From: Symbiodinium sp. CCMP2592
Taxonomy: Eukaryota; Sar; Dinophyceae; Suessiales; Symbiodiniaceae
NCBI GenBank assembly: GCA_905221615.1
Contig: CAJNDT010006138.1
Coordinates: forward strand, 265,501 to 329,500
Direction: 5' to 3'
Length of the DNA: 64,000 bases
Shown in pieces: positions 1-12,600 of this stretch; position 1 is the first letter of the stretch, and every line of letters starts with the position of its first letter. The position numbers were made by a program, and so were the translations under genes. The notes beneath the pieces are model-generated. The model saw only the letters and a list, made by a program, of their open reading frames with translations, was not told the origin of the DNA and ran no database searches.

Positions 1-105
1 TGTAAGGTTTTTGAAGTTTTTTTAGGCATTGAGTATTGGGGCTTTGCAACGAATAAGGTCTCTGGGTAGTGAGGTTTCTGGTGCTTGTATGGAGCCTATG
101 GGCTG

Positions 106-207
106 AAATCTATACTGAACTTAGAACCCTAGCAAAAATTATAATTTTAGCAGTTTCTTAGGGATTACAATAGCCAAAAACATTAAATTATTTCTATGTA
201 TCCCTAA
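106..207. mobile_element. Element family E, copy 1
   Basis: CTATACTGAACTTAGAACCC, CTTAGGGATTA and ATCCCTAAG in the same order as at 60506-60602. The last two form an internal inverted repeat. Confidence 0.55.
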
Positions 208-434
208 GTGGAGCCTCTGGGCTGTATGGGCTTTGCTAATTTGGAAGACCTCGGGCTTGATGGCATACGGATGTAAGGGCGGTAGGAAGCTCTGAGTGGG
301 ATGTTGAAAGATCAGCGGACACGGTTGAGGAGGGTGGACGGGTTCAGCTTCTAGTTCCTCTTTTCTATACACAAAAACACGCGCGAAGCCCCCGAGAGAC
401 CTTGCAAAGACAAGCTGGAGCCCATACAAAACAC

Positions 435-600
435 CCGAAGGATATCTAAAGCTTCAACTTCTAAAGTCTAAACCTCTAGACTCTGAACCTTCAACCCTTC
501 AAACCCTAAACCTCTAAACTCTAAACCTTCAACCCATCAAACCCTCCTAAACTTCTAAGCCCCTAGACCCTAGACCCTTAAACCTCCAAACCCAAAACCC
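435..600. repeat. Degenerate CCCTAAACCTCTAAA stretch
   Basis: Telomere-like monomers decayed by substitutions, intronic in PABP. Similar stretches fill 700-860, 1790-2160, 13340-13435, 15040-15140, 32540-32625, 35380-35720, 46790-46880 and 49698-49750. No other feature seen in them. Confidence 0.65.
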
Positions 601-607
601 CTGCTGC

Positions 608-3600
608 CAAAGGTCAGCGTCTCGAGCGCACGCTCGGCATCCTGGACGCTGTAGTAGTTCACGTACCCGTAGCCAAGAGACCTCCAAAAGTCTCAGGTTT
701 TAGGGGGGTTGGGGTTCAAGGTTGAGGGTTTAGAGTTTAAGGGTTCAAGGGTTTCAGGGTTTAATGGTTTAAGGCTCACGGGTGCGGGTTCAGGGGTCTT
801 GGGATTTGGAGTGGGGTTTGTGGTTTAGGGTCTATGGATGTCTAAGGGTTTCTTGTTTAGGAGAGCTAAGATTAAGTTTAGCTTTGGGTAGCCAGAAACT
901 ATGCAGGAGTGTGGACATGATCGACGTAGAATTGTGCTCTGCGTACGGCTAGAAGGGAGCATGACTTAGCTGGAAGTAGCGGCATAGCTTGCAATGGCCT
1001 TATACATCTCAGTAAATATCAGGGGCCGTAAGGTTTGGGCGGTTCAGGGTGCTGATGTGCTGCCTGAAATTACAATCCTTATGAAGATGCTTCAAGAACT
1101 TGGTATATGGTGGGACTACTAGAACCCGGCAGCATCTCCATAGGGGCAGCTCAAGACGAGGAGAAGTATCTCAAGGACAGCAGATTGCCCCATGGGCGGC
1201 TTAGTGGGCCTTTGGCTTTCGGCGAGTTGCAGATGTGCAGGCTACCCTTTCTCTGGCCCGCCCAAAGCCTTCAACAGTCAGACGATTCTAAACCACGGCA
1301 ACCAATAGTAGACTATCTAGCCATTCCGACCCCTGCAACAAATTGAAGAGCCAAAAACAGCAAAACACAGTATACCATATAGTAACATAGTAGTTTGGGC
1401 CTCTTTCAATACAACAAGAAGATAGTCAAATGTAGGGCCCCAAAAAGCACACTAGCAAAACTTAGGTATCATGAAGCCCAATAAGATAGGGATATCCCCA
1501 TAAACTGCTTATGCCTTATGTGCTTTTTGGGTCCCAAATAACCCTACACCCTAGACCTTGAACCCTAAACCCTAAATAGCATAATTCAAGCCCCTTTCAT
1601 GTTGGGGGTTTCCGAAAATAGTGGTACCCGCCCTAATATGGTACCCTAAATAGTAGGATCCTCATTATGAGGACCCAAATAAGGTACCCCAATTATCGGA
1701 AACTCCCATCGAAAGGGCCCTCCAACCCTTGCAGAGGCAGCGACTTGCGGGTTGCATTGTCGCGGCAGACACGGCAGGACCTGAGCCGCTGTCCGGTTCG
1801 GACTTCAGCGCTGGGTTTGGGGGTTGTAGGGTTCAAGGTTTAGGGTTTGGGGGGTTGAAGTTTTTTTTTTGAACTCCTTTTTACGCCTGCTCGATCCTCT
1901 CAAGCCGACATAAGGCGCGAAAGTTTAGGGTTCGGGGTTGAGGGCTCAGGGTTAGTGTTTTGGGGTTCAAGGTTTAGGGCTTAAGGTCCAGGGTTTAGGG
2001 TCTAGCGATCAAGGTTTAGGGGTTAGGGTTGAAGGTTTAGGGTTTAGGGTCTAGGGCTTTGGGGTTGAAGGTTGGGGTTTAGGGTTTTGGGGTTCGCGGT
2101 TTAGGGGTGGGGGGTGGAGGTTTCGCGTTTGGGGGTTCAAGGTTATTTAGGGTTGAGGGAGTTTAAAGAGTAGATTTACGATTTCGGGTAAGGGCTGCCA
2201 GTTTCAAGTATTCATCCTCAAACTCAAGTAACATCTGCATGTGCGCGTGAGTGTAAGCGCCCTTGCTGCCTTTGCTCTCTTGTATTTTCGTGCATAAGCA
2301 TCACCAAAGTCATGCTTATTGTACTCACCACATGGTCTTCGTCAAACTCGTCGTACTTATCTTCTTCGTTTTGATGGTCGTCATCATCATCATCATCATC
2401 ATCGACATCACCACCATCATCACCATCATGCTCATCTTCATCATCTTCGCCTTCATCGTCCTTATACCAACATCATGTGAACGAAGTCTCTTTTCAGTTG
2501 CTGACTCAGCCTTCAGGACCCCTCGAAATTTGGGTTCAAGGTGGCTGTCTTGCGCACAAAGTCGGGCAATGCGGCAAGCCTTTAGCGACACTGAGCACCG
2601 CACGCGACGTTGCCAGCTGAACTGAATGCTTCGTACAGTGTGGCCTGTCGAGAACGGCCAAGGATTTAGGCGGTTCAGCGGGGTTTAGGGATGTAGGGAC
2701 CCAGAGACTCCAATATCCCTTAATTAAGGAATATACCTTAAATTCTAGTAGGATCCCTAGGAGGATTTATGGAATATTCCTTAATTAAGGGATATTGGAG
2801 TCTCTTGGGATGGGGGGCCTGTTGATCGGGTGTTAGTGATTCTGACTTCAAGACTGATGTCCTTTCAGGGCTTATGACTGCGGCTTTAGCGCATAGCTTC
2901 GGGCTCGTCGTTTAGGTTTTTCGGGTTGAGGGTTATAACACAACTTAAACCCCAAAACCCTGAAGCCCTAAGCCCTAAAACCCTAAAACCCTAAAACCCA
3001 AATTAAACCCTAAAACCCAGAAGCCCTAAGCCCTAAACTCTAAAACCCTAAACCCTAATTAAGCCCTAAAACCCAGAAGCCCTAAGCCCTAAACCCTAAA
3101 ACCCTAAACCCTAATTAAACCCTAAAACCCAGAAGCCCTAAGCCCTAAACTCTAAAACCGTAAACCCTAATTAAACCCTAAAACCCAGAAGCCCTAAGCC
3201 CTAAAACCCTAAAACCCTAAAGCCCTAATTAAACCCTAAAACCCAGAAGCCCTAAGCCCTAAACTCTAAAACCCTAAACCCTAGTTATACCCTAAAACCC
3301 TGAAGCCCCAAACCGGACTCTGCAGACGGCAGGCCAGAGACCTCAAGGGTTCGCAGTTCAAGCTTCCAAGAGACTCCACTATCCCTTAATTAAGGAACAT
3401 TCCTTAAATCTCATTAGGGATCCTAGTATAATTTAAGGAATATTCCTTAAACCATACTAGGGATCCTACTATAATTTAAGGTATATTCCTTCATTTTAGG
3501 GATATTGGAGTCTCTGGGTTGTCTGAGGTTTAGAGCTTCCGTGGGTTTAGGGTATAGGACTCTAGGGCTTCGGGGAGTAGTGCTTAGGGTGTATGGTGTA

Positions 3601-6600
3601 GAGTGTAAAAGCTCTCTTTACCAGTCTTATTACAACGCGCCAGGGCCTTGTTCGCGCGCGTGCCTTTGTGTGCATGTTGCAACTTCATTGGCCCTGCCAG
3701 TGAATTCGCGGTGTTGGGCCACTGAAGAATCTCAGAAAAAGCGCTTTATTTTTTCCCCTTCAGGCAAAGAGCCCGTCAGCGTCGTGCAGCACGTCATGCA
3801 TGCTCTGGTGATCGAATGCTCTAGGAACACGAACGTTATCATGGTTTGGCCATGGATGCTCTGGTGATCGGATGTGCAGGAAATGCTGCATACAGCAGTA
3901 CTTCTGCACCCTGTAGAAGCAAAAATGCCTGAATCCACTGCGTCTGCCAGCAAGTTTGCAAGGCTGAACCCATCGCAAGTTGCGCGCGAACAGGGCTCTG
4001 GAGGGTATAACAAGGATCTGAATCTCGAAGCCCTTAAAATCGAGGCTGCATTAGTCAGGGGCCTACATAATCACACCCACTTACCATTCAGAAGTTGACT
4101 GTCACGGGACTGGTCTTGTGTAGAGAGTTGTTGGGATTTTCGAGACTCTAGAGCCCTGAAGCTCAACACCCCTCAATCACTAACGCTACTGTAGCTACAT
4201 GTTGGTTCTTCTAGACGCCTGGCTGGGTGTTCAAAAGCGCCCCCAAAAGTCTTTGTAGTTAAGGTTGTATATTAGACCAACACGGGAAACTATAGCACAA
4301 ATCGGTACCTAGTATACAAATGAGCCCATATAACAACCCTCATAGACCCCTTTTGCACAAATGCCCCAAATTCTCAAACCCTAAACCCCAAACCCAACTG
4401 CAGGCCGCATCGGACGACGCTTTTCATGCCGCGCTCAAGCCAACAGCTGGTCCTCCGACCCTGCCGTCGCCATCTTCACGGCCACTTTGCCTCCCAGGGC
4501 TGAAGTATCTTGAAGGTTGCCTTGGGTTTAGGGTTTAGGGTATAGGGATTGAGGGTTTAGGGTGTGGGGTTTGCAGGTTTAATTTCGGAGAGTTTAGGGT
4601 TTGAGGGTTTAGGGTTTGCAGGGATTAATTTCGCAGAGTTTAGGGTTTAAGGTTTGGGGTTTGCAGGGTTTAATTTCGCAGAGTTTAGGGTTTAAGGTTT
4701 AGGGTTTTAGGGCTTAGGGTTTGCAGGGTTTAAGTAGGGCTGAACTATGGGGTCCCGGCTCGGTTACCATTCAAACTACTCTGTTTAGACAGAGCTGCGA
4801 AGCGTACGATCTTGCGATGATCCTGTGCCCGAAACTCTAAACTTCTGCACCAGCACCCGTCCTCGGGCTGTGGCACAGGTATTCTGATTCTAGGCCTAGA
4901 GAGACCCTAGACTCGAAATCTTTTTGAAACCTAAGTACCAGAATCGTAGAGCTGAAACCCTAAACTCAAAGCCGGGTTGAACGGTTGAACGCTACTAGAT
5001 CCTAAAATCCCAAGAAGAAACTCTGAACTCGAATTTGGGTTGAAGGCAAACGCGCCGGGTCTGGTTAAGCGGTTTAGGGATTTGGGGTTTCTGGTTTTGA
5101 GCCACGGGCAGAGGAGCCGGACGTTCTGACTTAAGGTTTCTCTTTGCTTGGCAAGTTGCCGGTGGTGTGTCCGGAAAGCGATTGGTTGAAAGCTTTCACC
5201 TCAGGCGCAGGGCCTAAACCTTAAATCCGCTAGCCCCAGGACCCCTAACCCATAGAACCGTCCGAACGAAAACCTCAACCCTTCATCCTAAAGCCATCCG
5301 AAGGCCGCCGAAGGTCGATATCTTCCAAGCCAAACACCTGGTCGATGTGCACTTTCCTCGGCTGGTTGTTTTATTTACCGTTTCGGGTTTGGGTTTAGGG
5401 TTCGGGGTTTGGGGATCCGTTTCGGGTTTAGGGTTATTGTCCAGGCTGTAGGTTTTGGCTCAATGTATACTAGAGGGTAGTTAGTGTCGGTTAGTGTTCA
5501 GGTTTTCGGTTTAGTCAAGTCTTCCTAATTGCACCGAACATAAGTGCTGTGAGCCTACGGCAAGTGTAAGATTGAGTAAGCCCAATGCAGTGGAAGTCCA
5601 TGCATTGCTGAAGTTGCATGGCCGTCTGCACATGCTGCCGAGTTTCAACTGGCCTTGATCCACCATCGACGCAACCTCAGGGTGTGGGAATTATAGGGCC
5701 CTCAGAAATAACTTCATTATAAGAGGATTCATATGGGATATCCTTAAGTTTTGCTTATGTGCTTTCGCGGGGTCCCATTTTAAATGTCTGCGGCGTTTTG
5801 GGTCTCCACTGTGGTGAACTGCCCCTTTTTGGCCGCCTCTGGATGGACTACGTAGGAATGTTTCAACATGGCTGTATTCCGGTATTTCTGTGTAACGCCA
5901 CAATATCAGCTGCCTACAATTCCAAGACCGTCTGACGGACTACGGCATGAGTTACCGTTCTGACTCCTGCATGATTGAGATGATAAGTTTGACGTGCATC
6001 TTCATGGGCCCTCTGTATCCAAAACAACTCAAACGATGCTGCTTGTGCCCTAACCCTACCACCCTCAAACCGTTGATGCCAGGTGGCAGCATCAATCTTC
6101 GTGTGTTCGGAACAGCTCCCGACGCAGGTGGGCGCATACTGATGCACGTCTGGGCGACGCAGCCTCGTCGAAAGCGAAGCTTTTCCTCCCTGCAGGAGCC
6201 TCAACTGAGCATCATCAAATCCTCGCCCTAACATGAATTGAATCATAAACCCACCGTAGCTTCAATTCAGGCTAGTCTGCTTCTTGCGGGTTCGAGCACT
6301 TGGCATCAACAACATGCCCCTCTGAGCGTGGGACGTAACGAAGCTCCCGTGCTCCTTGATGATCCCATATGCATGGTCTCCCGTACCATCCATGCCGACA
6401 CAATCGTAGACCACATCAACGGACTTCGGCAAGAGGACATCATAGTAGTTCTGCTTGTGGTAGTCCTCAGAAAGCTGGGCTGGAAACCCAAAGCATCCAG
6501 CCCGACACCCCTGCAGACAGCATATGATCTAACATTATTATCTTAAGTTGTATCACATTTGCTATATATTAGATCCACGCCACAAGGCACTTGTAGCACA

Positions 6601-9600
6601 TTCATTTAAGTGCCAAGGATGCTGACTGGACAAGGGCTCAACTGATGAATCTATAAATGAAATCCTAAATCTTTGTCATCTTCGTTTTTACGCTGAGAGA
6701 GTTCAAGGTGTCGGAGGTAGAGCTGGAGAGAACACTATGCGCTTCCAAACTACGCGGCCCTCATTGGTCCACCATAAAGATCCTGAGCCCCAAACAGGGG
6801 AGAGGGTGCCAGGCTCTCCCTTTATCCTGGAGCATGGACACCGAATTCAAATCGCTACGTAACCCCAAGCTTTTAGCAGCATATGGCGGCCTTACGAATT
6901 TGAAAGGGGTTCTCCGGGTGAAAGATAATATAGTTATAATACGGAACTATGGACCCTTAAGGAACCCCTAGGACATTCTGTCGTCCGAGAATCGATGACC
7001 TGATCTGCGCCCAGCTGTCGGACAAAGCTGGAATGAGTGTCCGAGCAAGTGGTGATGACCCAGGCAGCACCCATGGCCTCACGAATCGCTCGACAGTCGA
7101 CATGTCCTTGCCTTTTCCGTGAGGGGGCGGGGGGCGGGCGGGAGGGGAGTTCCTCACTGAAGCCCCATGAAGTCCCGACTAATTTTCTTGGAAGTCGATC
7201 TTTAAAATGAATCTATGCATACCCACTCCTAAGCACTACGTCCCCAAGGACCGGCAATAATCGCTGCGGGCTTGTATGTCTTGAACCGTTCCAGACATTA
7301 CGGGACCCTGTTTCTGATATAGCTTCGAAATTCCAAGGCTGTTCTATGAGGATCCCTGAATAAGGCATGCCTGCCTTTCTGAACTGCCTGTTTATAGCTG
7401 TGTCGGGCGTTTGCAATCCTGGCCTTTGCTAGCTGAATGCCCAAATGGCCAGTGCCACCGCCTCAGATCGATAAGGGAGGACATGGGAGTTTCAGAAGAC
7501 AAGGGAACCAACGTACAGACCAAAGCGTAGGACTTTGTTCTAACGACCCTTAAAAGCGAATCCAAAATGATGGAAAGTGCGTACAAACCGAACGAGTGAT
7601 ACTAAATTTAGCAACAAGGGCAACAGCATCATTATCATCAGCTTCTTCTCCATTCTCACGATAGTGAGCCGTTTCAGGTTGTTCCGGAACTCTCAGCGTT
7701 ACTGAAAGGATCAAGCGACTCATTAAGAAAAGGCTTGAAGTACAGTATTGGATGATATAGGCAAGTCAAGCACAGCCATCCTTCAAGCAGTCTCGTAGAG
7801 CCACCTTATGCCCCAATGTCAAAATTGCCAGCAAGTTTCTTCCACCGAGAACCAGCACGGTGGTGTTCGTGCTCCTCGCTCAATTTTTCTTCTGCTAGGT
7901 TCCCCAGTAGCCCTTTTGTAATTAGCCCTAAACCCCAGACCCTTTTTCCTACTATTCGGATTTAACCAAGAGCTGAAGCTAAGTCTGGCTTCTTCTTAAG
8001 CGGCAGCTCGGACATACGACTTGGGCCGATTCGGGTGAGAAGTTTGTGGGTGAGGATTTGGGCTGCAGGGCGGAGCTTAGGATTTTGGTCTGTGGGGTCT
8101 TGCACCCTTCATGCCACAACCTAACCGAGAACTTGCCAAAGCAGGGTGCCGTCCTGCGCAGGCCGCTATTTGCAGTGTGCGGTTACAACAGTTGGGGTCG
8201 AGAGCTTGCAGAAGGCTGCTTCAAAAACAGGTGTGCAAACAAGGGCATGGCTACTCACAACTTGTGGAAACAAGCTTGCGCAAGCTTGCAAGCCGGCGGC
8301 CGAAAAGCATGAACTGTTTCTGCCGCCTTCTCTCTCATGTGCTTGTCCTGCAGCTTCAGATGCCATGCGCAAGAACGTTGCGACAGACTCAACCTACACA
8401 TGCACGGCATAATTCATTGCTCATGTACACACTTGCCGAATGGTGAATAATAATGATGATATTGACGTTGATTTCATTGCACGATTTCGTACCATAGGAT
8501 GCCGATGTGCACGATGCGTAAACATGCTGACAGGAGAAACATCTAAAAACTTTTCGGCTTCTGCCGATTCCGAACACTTGACTTCGTGTGTGGCACTGAT
8601 CACACTATCGCCCATGAACCCTGGTTGTCAGGATCGCGTTCGGGCTGGGTGTCAGCTGCGATCATCCTCTGAAGCACAGCAACTTGCTGGTGAGCTTCCG
8701 GGCGGTGTAGCATGTTCAGCACTCTCGCGGCCCTGTCCACCTGTCGGTCCCTCTGTTCCTCTTGCACATTGGCTCTATGGCGTTCCTCTTGCAACGTGTG
8801 ACTGTGCCGCTGGGAATCACGATAAAGAAGGAGCACGCCACAAAAAAACACCACAACCACAACGCAAAGAATCCAATTTGTATGAGCCTGGTGGTGAAGT
8901 CCCTCCACTTGCATGGTCGTTTGGCTGGCCAGCTCCTGTTCCCCGCGACGAGCTTGAACATCGAGCTGGTGCTCTTCGTGAAGCGATTGTAGCTTCTGAG
9001 TGTGTTCGGCATGGATGCCTCTGTAGATGCAGTACGCAGCACCCACAAGCAATGGGCTGGCGCAGATGAGCTCTGCCCCAAGCTGTTGCTGAGACGCTGC
9101 CGTCTTAGCCTCAAACTCTGCCTTCCTTGTTTCTTCATGTGCCTGCTCCACTCCTGGCTCGGCAAGACTGAACGATGTCCACGCACCACCGACAAACGCC
9201 GTAATCGCACACACCAGGATTACGCCAATGTCGAGAACCATAGCGTGAGATCTGAGGGTGGTTGAGCCCCGGCAAACTCGCAGAACAAAAGGCTGCAGGA
9301 CGCGATGATATGATTTCATCTGCAACTAGCGGGCCGTGGGCATTGTGAGTGCTGCCGGACGGTGTCGGTGACAATGCTTCCGATGCAGCTCAAGCCCCAA
9401 GGCAGTCCTAAACGCCTTAGCCCTACAGTTCTCAACCTGTCAAAGTCTCCATCCTACCAAACTCCAAACTCCAAACGTCCCATCCCTCAAACCGTACACA
9501 CCCTTGAAATCCCCATACAACCTCTTAACCCTGCCCTTAAGCCCTAAACCATAAAGCTCGGCTTTAAAGCCCCAAGCCGTACCCCTCCCGAAGCTCCGAA

Positions 9601-12600
9601 ACTTCGCCGCGCCCGCCGCCCACCGAAGCGACTCGAGTCCCGTCAGAGCCACCATAGGCATGGCCCCGGCCTCCAGCATACCTGGGGCTTGGGTGTAGCC
9701 GCAACACTGAATATGAATAAATATTGGGGCCTTAATAACAACAAGTTCAATAAGTGTTGGGCAGTGTTGGGGGTAATATTTTACTATAGCAAGAACAAGG
9801 AATTCCGACCTCCACTTAGGCGCTGAGATAAGAGACCAAGATGAAACAGGCAATGCATTCATGCCCAATAACCGAAACTACAGAGAGGGACTTCAAACAA
9901 GTCTTTTCGTGGGGAGCCATCTTCAAAATGCCAACGCACTCAACAGAAACCCTTTAAAAAAGCTTACCACATTGATATAGGGTCTTTTTTACTTATAAGT
10001 ACTATTCCGACGTGATGTTGCTATGAGGGCCCCTACGTTACTATGGGCGCCCTGCACGGTCCAGGGCGTAACATCTCAACATCTAAACCCTAAAACTCTA
10101 AAAACCCTCAACCCTAATCCCCTTTTCCCTAAACGCTAGACCCCCAACCCTGGAGGGCTTAAGGTTCGAGGTCACAGCTTCCTGGCCGGGCGGCTTAGCG
10201 ACTTCGGCTTCAAACCCAAGACCGACTCCTCGGCTTTTCAATAGGGTTTGTGAGTTTTGGCTTAAGGTGTGAGGTTTTGGGGTTTAGGGGTTTTGGGTTT
10301 AGGGCTTCAAGGTTTGGGGTGGGTTTTGGGGTTTGGGGGTTTAGGGCTTTGCGGGTTTTGGGGTTTAGGGCTTTAGGGGTTTGGGGATTAGGGTTTAGAG
10401 GTTAGGGTTTGAGGTTTTGGGGTTTAGGGGTTTTGGGTTTAGGGTTTAAGGTTTGGGGTGGGTTTTGGGGTTTGGGGGTTTAGGGCTTTGCGGGTTTTGG
10501 GGTTTAGGGCTTTAGGGGTTTGTGGGTTTTGGGTTTAGGGTTTAAGGTTTGGGGTTTAGGGTTCAGGGTTGAAGGTTTGGGGTTTAGGGGCTTAAGGTTT
10601 TGGGGTTTAGGGTTCAGTCATTAGATTTGGAAACTAGGCAGTTGTAGGGTTCATATAGTTTTCGGGGGTTTAGTTATCCTATAGGGAACCCAAAAGGTGT
10701 AGGGTTCATTAATATAGCTTTAGGGGGATTAGTTCTCTTGCATCAGGAACCAACAAACAAAAAACTAAAAACAAGCTGTACCAGTGAAGAACCCAGACTC
10801 AGAGACGACTGCATACTGAGCGTAGGTGCCGGCAGTGGTGAGGGATTCCATCAAAGATGTGGCCTGGGTGACCCCACACTCCGAGCCTTAATTTCAAGAC
10901 AAAACAAGCCTTACCTCATTTTTGTCCGCATATTTTTTCCTTCAGAGGGTTAAAGACGCACCTTTAACCCCAAAACTCCCTCATTCCCTCGACCCGAAAC
11001 ACCTACACCCTGAACCCCGGTAGTCTGCTGCCCCTAAACCCTATGCCCGCACCGCCAGAGCCCAACACCCCTACGTCTCCGTAAACACGCAACTGAAAAC
11101 TTAAAAATCCACAGGCTAGGATGCCCAGTAACCTAGGAATAAAATGGGCTCCCTTTTTGGTATTGGGCACCTTTATAAGGAACCTGGACTACAAAAAGGG
11201 AATAAGGGTACTACTTGGCATCCTAGAACACGCGAAAGAAAACTCAAAGATCCACAGGGTTTAGGGTTTAGGGTTTAGGGCATCCTAGCAGGTTGCCTCG
11301 CCCCAGACTTCGTCGCCCGGCTTGAGACGCTCGCAGCCAGCGCCCAAGGTCTGAACGACGCCCGCCACGTCGTAGCCCAGCCTGGAGGAGATCTGGTCCC
11401 AAAACCCTAAACCCTGAACCGGTTTGAGGCATAAGGTCCCTCGAACCATACTATAGCGACCTAGGAGCCCGACTAAGGTACCTACAACTTCAAATAAACT
11501 CCGCACAGCACCTGGAATTTCATGCCACACGGCAAAAAGCTCGAAATGCCCGAAGCCCCGACATACCTGTAGCCCGAAGCAGCACATTACTAGAAAGGCA
11601 TAGTGAGTGCAGTACGAAGAGCAAGACTATGCCATAATTATGCTACTCCCTCAGAATGAGCAAACGAATACAATCTGCCGCAACAGTGTTCAAAGCACTG
11701 TAAAGCACTGCAATCATGTTGGAGCTACAGCGAAGCAGCCCCTGTAAACCAAATTCCAATATTCCCAAACCCCGCCATAAACCCTAAACCCCAAAGGAGC
11801 CAAAGAACTTGTGGGGATAGCTCCAGCTCCAGCCAGCCAAGCCGACGATCTTGTGATCAACCTTGAGATTCAGGTGTAAGGTTCAGGCATTCGGGCTTAG
11901 GGCTGGAGTTTGGGATTTTGAAGCTAGTAGTTCAGGGGTCAGCGCTTATAGTCTCGGGTCTAGGGCTGAGTGTAGCCTGTTTTCGAGGGTTACAATCCAG
12001 TCTTATGAGGTCGTTTCGTGTGCCCATTGTATACTCTCTCGGCCTCTATAAACTCTCGCTGTCTTGCTTGCGTTGGACAGTCCGATCGTGTCTAAGATGT
12101 CAGGTCTCGTAGGGGTTTTAGTTCAAACCCTACACCCTAAACCCTATATATATATACACACACACACATTTTTTGTTGAGCCTTTCTTTCAGGGTTCACG
12201 CCCTCCGGCTTTTTGCGGGGCCTTGAGGATCAGGCGCTTCAAGGTTTTTCCCAGTCAAGGAAGTTTGGGCATTGGTGACTTTGGGAGAGTTTCTTCTAGG
12301 GCTCCAAAAAAGCACATACGCAAAGATTAGGATAGGGATATCCCATATAAACCCCCTTATAATGAAGCCCAATAAGGTAGGGATATCCCCATAACATGCT
12401 TATGCTTATGTGCTTTATGGGTCCCTAATCTTCGAGCCCGAAACCCCACACTGTTGAAGCGGCGGTGTTCTAGGGGCGGGGTACGGTTTAGGGTTTAGGG
12501 TTCCAGGTTTCGGACGTGACGACACCGTAAAAATCACCATATCGCCTGAACAAGCTATATTTCTCGAATCCCGCTGTATGGCTGGTGAAATGACTTCTTG

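Noticed and set aside
2263-2625. 120-codon plus-strand frame rich in Ile/Val
   Set aside because: It is translation of a CAT/ATC trinucleotide repeat. The true exon here is the minus-strand PABP piece near 2644-2604.
2943-3305. Regularly spaced repeats resembling a CRISPR array
   Set aside because: Unit and spacer are both CCCTAAA variants in tandem; no unique spacers, and the genome is eukaryotic.
3643-3700. MDR C-terminal exon reading PMKLQHAHKGTRANKALARC
   Set aside because: Phase fits the exon ending at 3929, but the expected final strand (K-x-R-P-x-I-D) is missing and a GC-rich inverted repeat near 3990 confuses the region; left unresolved.
3760-3925. Continuation of MDR through RVPRAFDHQSMHDVLHDADG
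   Set aside because: Phase does not match the donor at 3928, and a repeated ATGCTCTGGTGATCG (3800 and 3856) suggests duplicated non-coding sequence.
8440-9069. 209-codon plus-strand open frame
   Set aside because: Antisense to the three-TM ORF; it lacks hydrophobic or domain structure and starts with a non-ATG-like context in repeat sequence.
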